DNA from: Anaerolineae bacterium
GTDB lineage: Bacteria > Chloroflexota > Anaerolineae > JAADDB01
NCBI GenBank assembly: GCA_015486845.1
Contig: WFQU01000162.1
Coordinates: forward strand, 1-36,826
Direction of reading: 5' to 3'
Length of the DNA stretch: 36,826 bases
The position numbers and the translations under genes were made by a program. The notes below the pieces were generated by a model. The model was given only the letters and a program-made list of their open reading frames with translations. It made no database searches and was not told the origin of the DNA. Below are positions 16,054 to 25,700 of this stretch, in pieces (the stretch's first letter is position 1; each line of letters opens with the position of its first letter).

Positions 16054-16884
16054 GTGATTTTGGCATTTAATTGGCAAAGCGCCCGGCGCATCTGGTTCCC
16101 AAGGGAACACGGTGCCTGGGCCATGACATTTTCGCCGCTAATCAGCGGTTTTATCGTGGCCGGTGCGATGCGCTGGACTGGCTTTTGGTTGTTGCTCTCC
16201 ATTTTGGCGTTCTTCCTGATTCGTCAGCCAGCCGTGACTATTGTTCGTTCGTGGACGCACCAAAAAAAGGTGCCATACTCTGTGTATATACTCTTCGTCG
16301 CCGAATTTCTGGCCCTTCTGCTGGCCGGGGGTGTGGTGCTTTGGCTGCAACCGGCGCTGCTGTGGTTCGCTTTCGGCGGTTTGGCCGCACTTTCGTTGTT
16401 AGCGTATCTCTATTTTGTTAGCCGGCGGCAAGAAATGACACCCATGGCTGAGGTCGTCACCGTGTCCGGGGTATGCGTGGGGGCCGCTGCGGGCTATTTC
16501 GCCGGGCGCGGCGCGGTCAACAACATTGCTTTAGCGCTCATCTTCTTGAATTTGGCCTATTTCGTGCCCAATATTTTCTTCATCCGGTTGAAAGCGCGGA
16601 CGCAAGCTAAGCAAGTGCCGCCGAAATCCTGGCACGGTTATTGGCAGGCTGGCAGAACGCTGCTCCTGATGAACGTTGCTGGTTGGCTGTTAAACGTGAT
16701 CGGCGTAGTCTCCGGCATCATGCCGGCCATCGCCTTGTTGGCTTTGCTGCCCAATGCACTAAAAGATGTTTGGGGCGTGGTGCGCTGGCATACTAAAGCA
16801 GAATTGAACATCCGTCGTCGGGGATACGCTGAGGTCGGGTATTTGTTTCTGTTTTTGCTGCTTCTGGCGATTCTGCTTAAATAG
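16054..16884 (+). CDS. YwiC-like integral membrane protein
   Basis: This 276-aa protein has about eight hydrophobic segments. The stretch FPREHGAWAM at residues ~14-23 is the hallmark of the YwiC-like family, whose biochemical role is unknown to me. I chose the GTG preceded by GAGGGGGGTC; the upstream in-frame ATG at 16000 lies inside a family Q repeat and would give the protein a repeat-derived N-terminus. It is separated by 514 bp from the flavoprotein operon, so it is unlikely to be that enzyme's membrane anchor. After its stop there are 241 bp before the next gene, with a possible promoter near the end. Confidence 0.8.
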   Translation: MILAFNWQSARRIWFPREHGAWAMTFSPLISGFIVAGAMRWTGFWLLLSILAFFLIRQPAVTIVRSWTHQKKVPYSVYILFVAEFLALLLAGGVVLWLQPALLWFAFGGLAALSLLAYLYFVSRRQEMTPMAEVVTVSGVCVGAAAGYFAGRGAVNNIALALIFLNLAYFVPNIFFIRLKARTQAKQVPPKSWHGYWQAGRTLLLMNVAGWLLNVIGVVSGIMPAIALLALLPNALKDVWGVVRWHTKAELNIRRRGYAEVGYLFLFLLLLAILLK

Positions 16885-17067
16885 GAAAGGTGCTGGCATG
16901 GAAAGGGGAAGATGGTATAGGGGAGATGGTGAATCGGTGGGATAAGACGGCCCGCCTCCTTTTTTTCTCCTTTCTTCTCCCGGCTAACGGCTTCTCGATT
17001 GGGCTCTGAGCGCCAAATTGCTAACACAGTAACCCGGCCAGGTTGTTTGCCGCACCGCCCCCCAGAA

Positions 17068-17076
17068 TGTTACAAT
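17068..17076 (+). promoter_or_regulatory. Candidate extended -10 promoter for the aminotransferase
   Basis: TGTTACAAT is an extended -10 (TG-n-TACAAT), 50 bp before the GTG start. No -35 box stands at the right distance (TTGTTT at 17043 is 22 bases away). This is a modest prediction. Confidence 0.35.
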
Positions 17077-17125
17077 GCGAGAGATTCGTGCAGATTAGAT
17101 TTGTATCTGTCTTGGGGGGAAAACT

Positions 17126-18226
17126 GTGAATATTCCGTTAGTCGATTTGAAAACACAATACGCTGCCTTGCAGCCACAAATGCAAGAAGCGATAAACCGT
17201 GTTATCACCAACACGTCATTCATTTTAGGTCCAGAAGTGGGACAGTTCGAAGAAGACTTTGCCGCTTATTGCAGAGCCCAACATGCCATCGGCGTGGCTT
17301 CCGGCACGGCTGCTTTAGACCTCGCACTGCGCGCTCTGGACCTATCCGCCGGCGACGAAGTTATCACCACACCGTTTACGTTCATTGCAACGGCTGAGAC
17401 TATTGCTAATTTAGGCGCCCGTCCAGTTTTCGTGGATATTGATCCGCAAACTTATAACATTAATCCCAACGGCATCGAAGCAGCGATCACGCCGCACACC
17501 AAGGCGATTATGCCGGTACACCTTTTCGGCCAGCCGGCGGCCATGGACGCCATTAACAAGATTGCTCGCCGCCATAACCTTTACGTCATCGAAGATGCCG
17601 CCCAGGCTCACGGCGCCGAGTACAAAGGACAGCGCACCGGTACGTTGGGCGACATTGCCTGCTATAGTTTCTATCCCAGCAAGAACTTAGGTGCCTACGG
17701 CGATGGCGGCGCCGTGGTCACGAATAGCGACGATCTGGCCGCCAAAGTGCGATTGTTGCGCCACCACGGCAGCGCCGATCGCTATCATCACGTGATCTTG
17801 GGCTTAGGTGAGCGGTTAGATGGCTTGCAGGCCGCTATCTTGGGCGTTAAATTGCCGCATTTGGACCGATGGAACGAACAACGGCGGCAGGCAGCTTATC
17901 GTTACAATGCCCTTTTCGCGGGCAGCGACTTGATCACGCCGGCGGAGAATCCACACGTGCGTCATGTTTATCACTGTTACACCGTGCGCACCCCGCGGCG
18001 GGACGTCGTCACCCAGGCATTGCAGGCCGCCGGCATCGGCTATGGCATTCACTATCCCCTTGCTTTGCATCAACAACCGGCGTTAGCTTACTTAGGCTAT
18101 CGGGAGGGTGATTTTCCTGTGGCCGAAGCGTGTGCCAGGGACATTATTAGCCTGCCCATGTTCCCGGAAATCACAGCGGAACAACAAGAGGCAGTGGTCA
18201 CGACCATTCGGCGGGCATTAAGCTGA
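17126..18226 (+). CDS. DegT/DnrJ/EryC1/StrS-family sugar aminotransferase
   Basis: This 366-aa PLP enzyme transfers an amino group to a keto group on a nucleotide sugar, a step in making amino sugars for surface glycans. The N-terminus IPLVDLKTQY is typical of the family. SGTAALDLAL binds the PLP phosphate, EDAAQAHGA holds the Asp for the pyridine nitrogen, and K186 in YPSKNLGAYGDGG is the Schiff-base lysine. GIHYPLALHQQP near the C-terminus is also a family hallmark. It starts with GTG after GGGGGGA. Its stop is 19 bp before the start of the 925-aa glycosyltransferase, so the two form an operon and may act on the same surface glycan. The exact sugar substrate is unknown. Confidence 0.92.
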   Translation: MNIPLVDLKTQYAALQPQMQEAINRVITNTSFILGPEVGQFEEDFAAYCRAQHAIGVASGTAALDLALRALDLSAGDEVITTPFTFIATAETIANLGARPVFVDIDPQTYNINPNGIEAAITPHTKAIMPVHLFGQPAAMDAINKIARRHNLYVIEDAAQAHGAEYKGQRTGTLGDIACYSFYPSKNLGAYGDGGAVVTNSDDLAAKVRLLRHHGSADRYHHVILGLGERLDGLQAAILGVKLPHLDRWNEQRRQAAYRYNALFAGSDLITPAENPHVRHVYHCYTVRTPRRDVVTQALQAAGIGYGIHYPLALHQQPALAYLGYREGDFPVAEACARDIISLPMFPEITAEQQEAVVTTIRRALS

Positions 18227-18245
18227 GCGCAACAACGGAAAAACC

Positions 18246-21023
18246 ATGAAAAGCGTGCAGGCGCAACGACGAAGGAATTTGCTTGCCTGGGTTCTCGTGT
18301 GGCTGATCCTCCTCGGCGGGTGGAGCTTGCGTCTATACCGCTTGGACCGACAAAGCATCTGGTATGACGAAGCGGTCAGTATTCAAAACAGCGCCGCACC
18401 GCTGGCCGACCAGGCCGCCTTAGCTGCACACGATAACCATCCGCCGTTGCACGCGTTCCTGCTCTGGTTGACGGAACGACTGAGCGGATCGTCAGCGTGG
18501 TCGGCCCGGTTCCTCTCCGTCTGGACCGGCTTCTTGCTCTTGCCAATTCTCTACGCGCTGGCAAAGCGCTGGTGGGGCGCTTCCGGCGGCATAGCGCTCC
18601 TTTTGTTGGCGGCTACATCCCCTTTGCTGGTCTATTACGCCCAGGAAGCGCGCATGTACGCCCTGGTTACCAGCTTGGTGGCCGGTTCATTCTGGGGGGC
18701 GTCCCTCTGGTGGCGCGGTCGGCCTTTTGGTAGGGGATTCTGGCTGACGACTTTTTCCCTCTTAGCCGCGCTCTATGCGCATTACAGCGCTTTTCTTGTC
18801 TTGCCAATTATCTATAGTGTTATCTTGCTACGCTGGTGGCAAGACCGTCGCGACGGTTGGTGGCAAGCGTTAGCGGCTCTGAGCGGCATCCTCATCGTCG
18901 GCTACCTGCCGTGGGCTATTGTGCCGATACAACGTGCCGGGGCTGCTCACGGCTATTGGCAAGGGCCGTTCAAGTCCTACTTGGCGCTGCGTGCTTTGCT
19001 GGAGAATTTCGTCATCGCCGCGCCCGAAACTGTATTAGAGCCGATCGCTTTGCGCTGGTTGCCACTACTATTAATCATTGTCGGCGCGCTTGTCGTGGCC
19101 GCGGCTTGGCAATCGTGGCGGCGGAACCGATTACGTCGCTGGCTATTGCTTGTTAGCTGGCTGTTAGTGCCAGTGCTCTTCTTCTTTGTTATTGCTTTCC
19201 GCATGCCGAAGTTTCATCCTCGCTATTTGCTGCTCAGCTACCCGGCCTGGTTGCTCCTGCTGGCCGGGGGGATCGCTGCTGTCTGGTCGATGCACCGGCC
19301 GTCCGGCATTTGGCCGCGGGGAATCGCTTCCGCAGGCTTACTGGTTCTGTTGGCTGCCAATGGTTACGCACTACACAATTGGTTCAGCGATCCTGCTTTC
19401 AGCAAGCCAGATTTTCGCGGTGCCGTGTTATATTTGCAGCAACATCGTCAGCCGGGCGAGCCAATCATCCTCCTTTCCGGGCACATGCGTCCCGCCGTGG
19501 CGTATTACGCACCGCATCTGGCGGTTCTGCCTCTGCCGGACGAACGGCTGCTGGACGTCAACGAAATCATCCGGCCGGATGTGGTGCGTATCCTAAACCG
19601 TGAGGTTGCCGGTCATCCCGGCGTCTGGCTGCTGCTTTGGCAGGATGACATTGTCGACCCTAATGGTATCGTCACGCACCTTTTGGCGGGACAAGGCCAG
19701 GAGGAAAAGGTCTCAGCCGCGTTTTGGCATGTGCGGCTGCGTCACTATAAATTAGCGCCTGCAGCTCATTTCCGGCTGCAGCCACAACATCCGTTGGCTA
19801 TCCGCTGCGGGGGGAAGATCGATCTCGTTGGCTACAGTGAAGATAAAGATGACAACTTGACGCTGTTTTACCGAGCGGTGCAACCATTAACGCATGACGT
19901 GCATGTTGCGATGCGGCTTTTAGATGGCGATGAGAATGTGTGGGGAACTAGCGACCGCCGGCCGGCCGGATATAATGACCCCACTTTCCGCTGGCAGTCG
20001 GGAGAATTGGTGCCCGGCTACATCAAGCTACCCGCCGCACCTGGCACGCCGCCGGGGGCATACCAATTAGCCGTTACGCTGTATGATGCTGCTGTGCCCC
20101 ACGGCCTGGACGCTATTAGCGCTAACGGCGAACTGTTGGGCAAAGAGATCATGTTGCCGGTGACATGGCACCGGTTGCGGCCGGCTCGAGCGTCCGATAT
20201 TCCAGTAGCCGCGCATCGCTTGCCGGGACAGGAAAGTATAGCGCCGGTTGCTTACCGGTTGCAGCCGGCCCGGGGCGCTGCCGGACAAAGACTGCATTTG
20301 GAAACGTGGTGGCATGCCACCAGCTCGCCGCGAGTGGCAGACCGGTACCGCTGGCAGTTAAGTGCTGCCGGTGGCAACGTGGTCGACGGGGCGTGGAGGA
20401 TGTTCAACGGGGATATGGGGAATATTTGGCCCGCCGACGCTTACTGGCGTCAGCAACAATTCTTACGGCTGCCCCGCCAGGCAGCAGTTACCTCGTGGCA
20501 ACTGTCTATCCGCTGGCAAAGCGATGGCGTCGACCATGAACAAAAACTCGCAGACATTCCGATCCTGCCGGAAAAGCATCTTTTCGTTTTGCCGCCGCTG
20601 GAACGCACGCTACCTGCACAATTCGGTCAACGATTGCGTCTCGCTGGATTGAATGGCTTGCCGGACAAGCTCCAGGCCGGCGATAAGTTGGCCATTACGT
20701 TAGTCTGGCAGGCAGAACGAGAAATGGCACATCCTTGGACCGGCTTCGTGCACCTTTTGGGGGCAGATGGCCGGGTAATTACACAGGACGATCATTTGAT
20801 AGGTGGTGCGGGACACTCGACCGATAGCTGGTTCGCCGGAGAGGTCGTCACGGACACGTTTCGCCTTGCTTTGCCGGTGAAACGGCCTGCAGGTGATGGT
20901 TACAAAGTGGAAATCGGCGTCTATAACGCACAAGAACCGGGTTTGCCGCGACTGCCGCGTACGGATGAAAAAGCGGCATCGGGGATGACGACTGTCACGA
21001 TTCCCATTACCGTGCAACCTTAG
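18246..21023 (+). CDS. Large GT39-type glycosyltransferase with extracytoplasmic tail
   Basis: This 925-aa membrane protein is of the GT-C type. After the first membrane segment (~13-30) comes IWYDEAV with the acidic pair D41-E42, then HDNHPPLHAFL and YYAQEARMYAL (131-140), all typical of this class. About ten further membrane segments run to ~residue 380. The remaining ~500 residues are soluble and appear to hold beta-rich modules: one around 530-650 and a related one at ~800-900, each with a pattern like LxW-FVHL-DG-QDD-W-GE. This is roughly twice the usual length. Co-transcribed with the sugar aminotransferase, it likely attaches a sugar to a surface polymer or protein. No ribosome site better than GGAAAA is seen. 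Confidence 0.85.
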   Translation: MKSVQAQRRRNLLAWVLVWLILLGGWSLRLYRLDRQSIWYDEAVSIQNSAAPLADQAALAAHDNHPPLHAFLLWLTERLSGSSAWSARFLSVWTGFLLLPILYALAKRWWGASGGIALLLLAATSPLLVYYAQEARMYALVTSLVAGSFWGASLWWRGRPFGRGFWLTTFSLLAALYAHYSAFLVLPIIYSVILLRWWQDRRDGWWQALAALSGILIVGYLPWAIVPIQRAGAAHGYWQGPFKSYLALRALLENFVIAAPETVLEPIALRWLPLLLIIVGALVVAAAWQSWRRNRLRRWLLLVSWLLVPVLFFFVIAFRMPKFHPRYLLLSYPAWLLLLAGGIAAVWSMHRPSGIWPRGIASAGLLVLLAANGYALHNWFSDPAFSKPDFRGAVLYLQQHRQPGEPIILLSGHMRPAVAYYAPHLAVLPLPDERLLDVNEIIRPDVVRILNREVAGHPGVWLLLWQDDIVDPNGIVTHLLAGQGQEEKVSAAFWHVRLRHYKLAPAAHFRLQPQHPLAIRCGGKIDLVGYSEDKDDNLTLFYRAVQPLTHDVHVAMRLLDGDENVWGTSDRRPAGYNDPTFRWQSGELVPGYIKLPAAPGTPPGAYQLAVTLYDAAVPHGLDAISANGELLGKEIMLPVTWHRLRPARASDIPVAAHRLPGQESIAPVAYRLQPARGAAGQRLHLETWWHATSSPRVADRYRWQLSAAGGNVVDGAWRMFNGDMGNIWPADAYWRQQQFLRLPRQAAVTSWQLSIRWQSDGVDHEQKLADIPILPEKHLFVLPPLERTLPAQFGQRLRLAGLNGLPDKLQAGDKLAITLVWQAEREMAHPWTGFVHLLGADGRVITQDDHLIGGAGHSTDSWFAGEVVTDTFRLALPVKRPAGDGYKVEIGVYNAQEPGLPRLPRTDEKAASGMTTVTIPITVQP

Positions 21024-21148
21024 TACCTTGCCAGTGGAATTCTTATCCACCGAGCAAAGATTTGATGCAGAGACGCCAGAGACGCAGAGGCAAAAAACAG
21101 TTAATGCCAGGCCGCAAGGTGGGGTAAGAACGCAAAGGGGGAACCTTT

Positions 21149-21290
21149 ATAGGCGTTACGCAGTTCAGCCAGGCAAATGTCGTTGCGAGCCCACGTAGAG
21201 GGGCGAAGCAATCTCCAAAGCGGTGTGGGGGTTCGCTTCGGCACGCTTCGACCGCCTCGCAATGACATTTTGTGGGTTTTGGTGCAGACA
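21149..21290 (+). repeat. Repeat family P, copy 3
   Basis: The unit runs from AGGCGTTACGCAGTTCAGCC through GTCGTTGCGAG, GCGAAGCAATCTCC and GGTTCGCTTCG to CTCGCAATGACATTTTGTGG. It is the inverted relative of 34135-34285, matching across the same flanks on both sides, so the two are copies of one element rather than of a bare palindrome. Confidence 0.75.
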
Positions 21291-21442
21291 TATATTGCCG
21301 GCTTTGCCTTGATTTTAATCTCTGCGCCTCAGCGGCTCCGCGTCGTTTTTTGGTTCTGGCTTGTCCAGGTTAGGTTTATCATAAGACCTTGGCCGGGGCT
21401 TATGCTGACGTTGAAATGGTGCACTCCATTTTCCATATGAAT

Positions 21443-21471
21443 TTGTGCTATTTTGAAAAAATAGTTATAAT
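21443..21471 (+). promoter_or_regulatory. Candidate promoter for the zinc-ribbon gene
   Basis: TTGTGC (21443-21448) and a perfect TATAAT (21466-21471) are 17 bases apart, in an A/T-rich stretch unlike its surroundings. Confidence 0.55.
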
Positions 21472-21689
21472 GCGTTTGGTTGTTGTCGTAAACATCGTTT
21501 AGGCTCACCGACACTTAGGTTTCAAACTGTTGTGTGAATCAACAGGCATTACGGAATCCGAACATCCGCAATAAACGAAACAAATATCAGTATCGCTAAG
21601 AAGATTGAGAATACGCTCTTTAGCCGCTATAACGGTGGAAGGATTTACAGGTTCCGCTCGCATTTTTACGCTTCACACGGGGAGAAGTT

Positions 21690-22388
21690 ATGCATAAGGC
21701 AACGATGCTCTATCGCTTGCAGCAGGTCGACTTGCAGATCGACAGGTTGAGCAAACAATTAGCACATTTACGCTCACAACTCGATGAGCCGGCATCCTTG
21801 GTAGAGAGCAAAAAGGAAATAGCAACGCTACAGGAACAATCTCGTACGCTTGGTGCCGAACTATTAGACGCTGAGCTGGCAGCTAAAAGCTTGAGCAACA
21901 AGATCGCCAAAGTAGAAAAAGCACTTTACGGAGGTCGCGTCTCGAATCCGAAAGAAATCGCCTCTCAACAAGAAAACGTGATCAGCATGAAAAAGCACCT
22001 CGACGTGCTGGAAGAAAAGCAATTGGATCTCATGCTCCAAAGTGAGCAATTAGAAGCTCAACTTCAGCAATTGCAACGGACCCTACAAGCAGCAACAGCA
22101 CAATGGCATGATACATTGAGCCGGATTATTGCCGAGACTCAAGTGATAGAAAGTTCGTTGGCGCAGCTACAATCCCAGCGGCAGGCAGAGGCTATCCATA
22201 TTGCTCCGGCTGATTTGCAATTGTACCAACGCATTCGCAGCCGTAAAGGCGGCATCGCCGTCGCCAAACTTGAGGATGGTCGTTGTTCCGTTTGCGGCAT
22301 TTCTCTGCCGGAAAGCAAACAACACGCTGTTCAATACCAGGATGATTTCGTTTTTTGCGGTAGTTGTGGTCGTATTTTAAGCCCCTGA
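21690..22388 (+). CDS. Coiled-coil protein with C4 zinc ribbon (zf-RING_7 type)
   Basis: This 232-aa cytoplasmic protein is almost entirely coiled coil from residue ~5 to ~165 (Leu/Gln/Glu/Lys heptads), folding back on itself in known relatives. It ends in a zinc ribbon made by CSVCG and CGSCG, ~33 residues apart. ALYGGRVSNPKEIASQQ is the conserved central turn of this family (CdsZ / HP0958-like). Relatives have been linked to RNA, flagellar or secretion proteins, but there is no single accepted role. GGGGAG lies just before the ATG. It is monocistronic with its own promoter. The family call is confident and the function unknown. Confidence 0.88.
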   Translation: MHKATMLYRLQQVDLQIDRLSKQLAHLRSQLDEPASLVESKKEIATLQEQSRTLGAELLDAELAAKSLSNKIAKVEKALYGGRVSNPKEIASQQENVISMKKHLDVLEEKQLDLMLQSEQLEAQLQQLQRTLQAATAQWHDTLSRIIAETQVIESSLAQLQSQRQAEAIHIAPADLQLYQRIRSRKGGIAVAKLEDGRCSVCGISLPESKQHAVQYQDDFVFCGSCGRILSP

Positions 22389-22701
22389 TTCTGGCTGAAC
22401 CAGGACTAAAAAGGCTTAACGCAAAGCCGCGGCAAGGCAAGTAGTCGTAGACGGCACAAGGGCATGGATTGACGCGGACTTCGTACTTAGAAAGCAAACA
22501 AAGTTCTATCCGTGTTTTTTCTGTGTGCATCCGTGTCCCGAAACCCTATCGACAAAGACTGTCGATACTTGTGCTTAAGAGGCCAAAGGAGGTGATATCG
22601 CATCTAAAGGGGAAACATCGTTTTCCGAACTGTTGTTTATGCCATGTACGAATTACTGGGTCATATTGTTGGTCCGTTCAGTGAAGAAAGGAAAACATGC
22701 A
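22389..22701. other. Leader region of the subtilase gene
   Basis: These 313 bp contain no separate gene. The sequence AAAGGAGGTGAT at 22585-22596 is a perfect match to the anti-Shine-Dalgarno end of 16S rRNA, yet no ATG, GTG or TTG follows at normal distance. The frame of the subtilase is open from this site onward. No promoter could be chosen with confidence. Confidence 0.5.
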
Positions 22702-25700
22702 ATGCGTACAAGATGGTTCAAATTACTCAGTCTGTTGATGGTTATTGCGTTAGTCGTACCCCTCAGCGTGGCCGTAGCGGCTGCACCAATGACTGATGCA
22801 GCTGCCACCGTGCCGGCTGGCATACCTGCTACCCACGCACGCTACATTGTGCAATTGGAGGGTGCTCCACTATCCATTTATTATCAGCAGATGGGACAAA
22901 TCAAGGCGATGTCTACGAATGGTAAGCTGGATGTGCATACGGCTACCAGCCAGGCCTATATTCGCAAATTGCAGGAAAAGCAGATGCGGACATTCCGGCT
23001 CATGAAAGCGGCTGTGCCTGGCATTCGCATGGCAGAATATCGCGATGCGCTGGGTAAAACACACCCGCTGACTTATCAAATTGTGCTGAATGGCTTTGCA
23101 GTGCATTTGCCTGCAGCAACTCGAGAGGTGTTCATTCGGCTCTCACATATTCCCGGCGTCAAACTGATCACCGTGGAACATCGCATTACGCCGAATCTGG
23201 AAATCGTCAATCCGCAGATTGGCTCGCCGGCCGTTTGGGCTTCTTTAGGCGGTGCAGAGAATAGCGGAGCGGGTCTCAAAGTCGCCGTTATCGATACCGG
23301 CATCGACCCACAACACCCGTTCTTCGACCCCACCGGCTATGCTTACCCCGCTGGCTTCCCAAAAGGGGATACCCGCTACACCACGCCGAAAGTTATCGTC
23401 ATGCGCGGTTACTATCGCCCTGATGATCCGCCCATTGCGCCAGCGCCGAAGCCGGGCAATCCCCACGGCACAGGCACAGCGGGCGCCGTAGCCGGCAATG
23501 CTGAAACCGTGGCGAATGTAAATGGCGTCAATGTCACTGTTAGCGGTGTTGCTCCGGCGGCATACTTAATGAGTTACCAGATTTTCTATCCGTCGGCTAA
23601 TAGCGATGGTATGTACGCCAGCGATCCCGAAACCGTGAAAGCAATCGAGGATATGGTCGCTGACGGTGCGGATATCAACAATGACAGTTGGGGCGAAAAT
23701 GCTTTTGTACCGTTGAAAGATGGTTACAATCCGGTCATCGATGCACTGAACAATGCTTCCAAAGCCGGCGTGGTCGTGGTCAAAAGTGCCGGCAACAGTG
23801 GTCGTGGCGGTGAAGCAACCGTCGGCGGCAATGATCAGCCATACAGCGCCATTTCGGTCGGCGCCACGGATAGCACCCGTGCTTTCGGCAACGAAGCGGC
23901 AGTTGTCGCTCCAGCGCCGGTTCCGGACAACTTGAAGAGCATTTTGGCTTCTCCGGCGGGGTTTGGACCGGCCATGAGTACTGATTTTGGTCCGGCAAAA
24001 GTTATCAGCGTCGGGCGTGTTGATTCCGGCAACGGCAAAGCTTGCAGTGCTATTACCGATCCCAACGGCCTTCTCAATGGCAATATCGCTTTGATTAGCC
24101 GCGGCTCCTGTAATTTTACTGCTAAAGTAGAACATGCTCAAGCCGCCGGTGCTATCTTGGCATTGGTGTACAACAATGTGCCGGACGCGCCTCCAATTAC
24201 TATGGGCGGTTCAAGTAGCAAAATTACGATTTCATCCTTCATGATTAGCAATCCTCAAGGCTTAGCTTTGGCTGCGCTGGAAACGGCTCATCCCGGCGAA
24301 GTGCAGATGACAATTTCTGCCCAGACTTCACGTATCGTTGATGTCAATGCGCCGGATATCTTAACCGATTTTAGCTCACGCGGCCCAGGCTATCCTCTGA
24401 ACAGGATTATCCCGGACGTCGTTGCCATTGGCCAAAAATATTTGACCTCTTATTCGCTGACCGGCGGCTGGGATGTAGTAGCGGGCACCAGTTTCTCCGC
24501 ACCGACGGTGGCCGGCGCCGCAACATTGCTCCGCAGCGCACATCCGGGCTGGACACCAGCACAAGTCAAGAGTGCATTGATGACCACCGCCAAGACACAA
24601 ATCTATGATGATTATGGCCAGACCACATTGGCTGGCATCATGGAACGCGGCTCTGGCCGTATTCAGGTTGATAAAGCTGCCGCGCCCGGGTTGACCTTAG
24701 ACAACCCAAGTCATTCCTTCGGTTTGGTCGATGCTGGCAGAACAACCTCAGTTACCTTTAATGCGACCAGCGTGGCCGACGCGGATTTAACGTGGAATAT
24801 TTCCGTTATAGATCCGATGACTGTTGGCCTGAGCAGTAGTGTGGCGACCTTGGCCTTGCCGGCCGGTGGCAGTGGTTCGTTTGACATTGCGCTCAACGTT
24901 CCTGTTGATATGCCCCCCGGCGATTACCAGGGTTGTGTCGTGCTGACTTCAGGTGATTACTCGGCGCACATTCCGTTATGGGTGCGTGTGAAAGCAGAAA
25001 AGACACCGGCTAAAGTCTTGCTCATTGATGACGACGGTAGCTTGCTACAACCAGCGTTCTTCGGTGTGGCTACGACAGATTACCGTTCCTACTTCACCAC
25101 AACCTTAGACGCCATGGGTGTAAGTTACGACGTCTGGGATGCGGATCGTGGTTGGTATTTCGGTCCTTCTGGCTTGCCGGATATCGCAACGCTGCAGAAA
25201 TACGACAAAGTGATTTGGTTCACCGGCGATAGCTTCTTGAGCTACTACGATGTTGCCGCCGATACGGCAAGTCGTGACGCACTATTAGACTATTTTCACA
25301 ACACGCCCAACGCGAAACTGTTTGTGACCGGCCAGGATTGGAGCGGTTATTTCAGCAGTTGGCAATCTGGCACTGATGTGGGCTGTGTGCTGTGCTCTCT
25401 TGGTGTAGCCAATTGGAGTGAGGATGCTTATGCGCCGGCCAAGATGCCCACGCCGCCCGCTGTAAGCTCCGCCATCGGTGAAGGACCTTTCGCCAACATG
25501 ATTTTAGATCTCGGCGGCGTTATTTCGCCGACATTGCCCAGCCCCGATGGCCGGGCGGGAAATCAGAACTACGTCGATGGCCTTTCGCCGGATGGTGGTA
25601 CGTGGTCTGGCGTCGGTCTCTTCCGGTCGTTGGTTCCAGCGAATGATGCTGATCAGACTAATGTGCCATATATCGCCACTGGTCGCGGCGGTGAACCTAC

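Larger units (their letters stand above)
21024..21689. other. Gene-free interval with a family P repeat and a promoter
   Basis: The 666 bp include a family P copy (21149-21290) and a promoter (21443-21471) that serves the zinc-ribbon gene after a leader of roughly 210 nt. The leader has no fold I recognise, and no small gene was found. Confidence 0.55.

Noticed and set aside
16054-16884. Membrane anchor (SdhC/FrdC-like) for the flavoprotein operon
   Set aside because: It carries the YwiC-like FPREHGAWAM signature, has more helices than an anchor, and is 514 bp away past hairpins and repeats.
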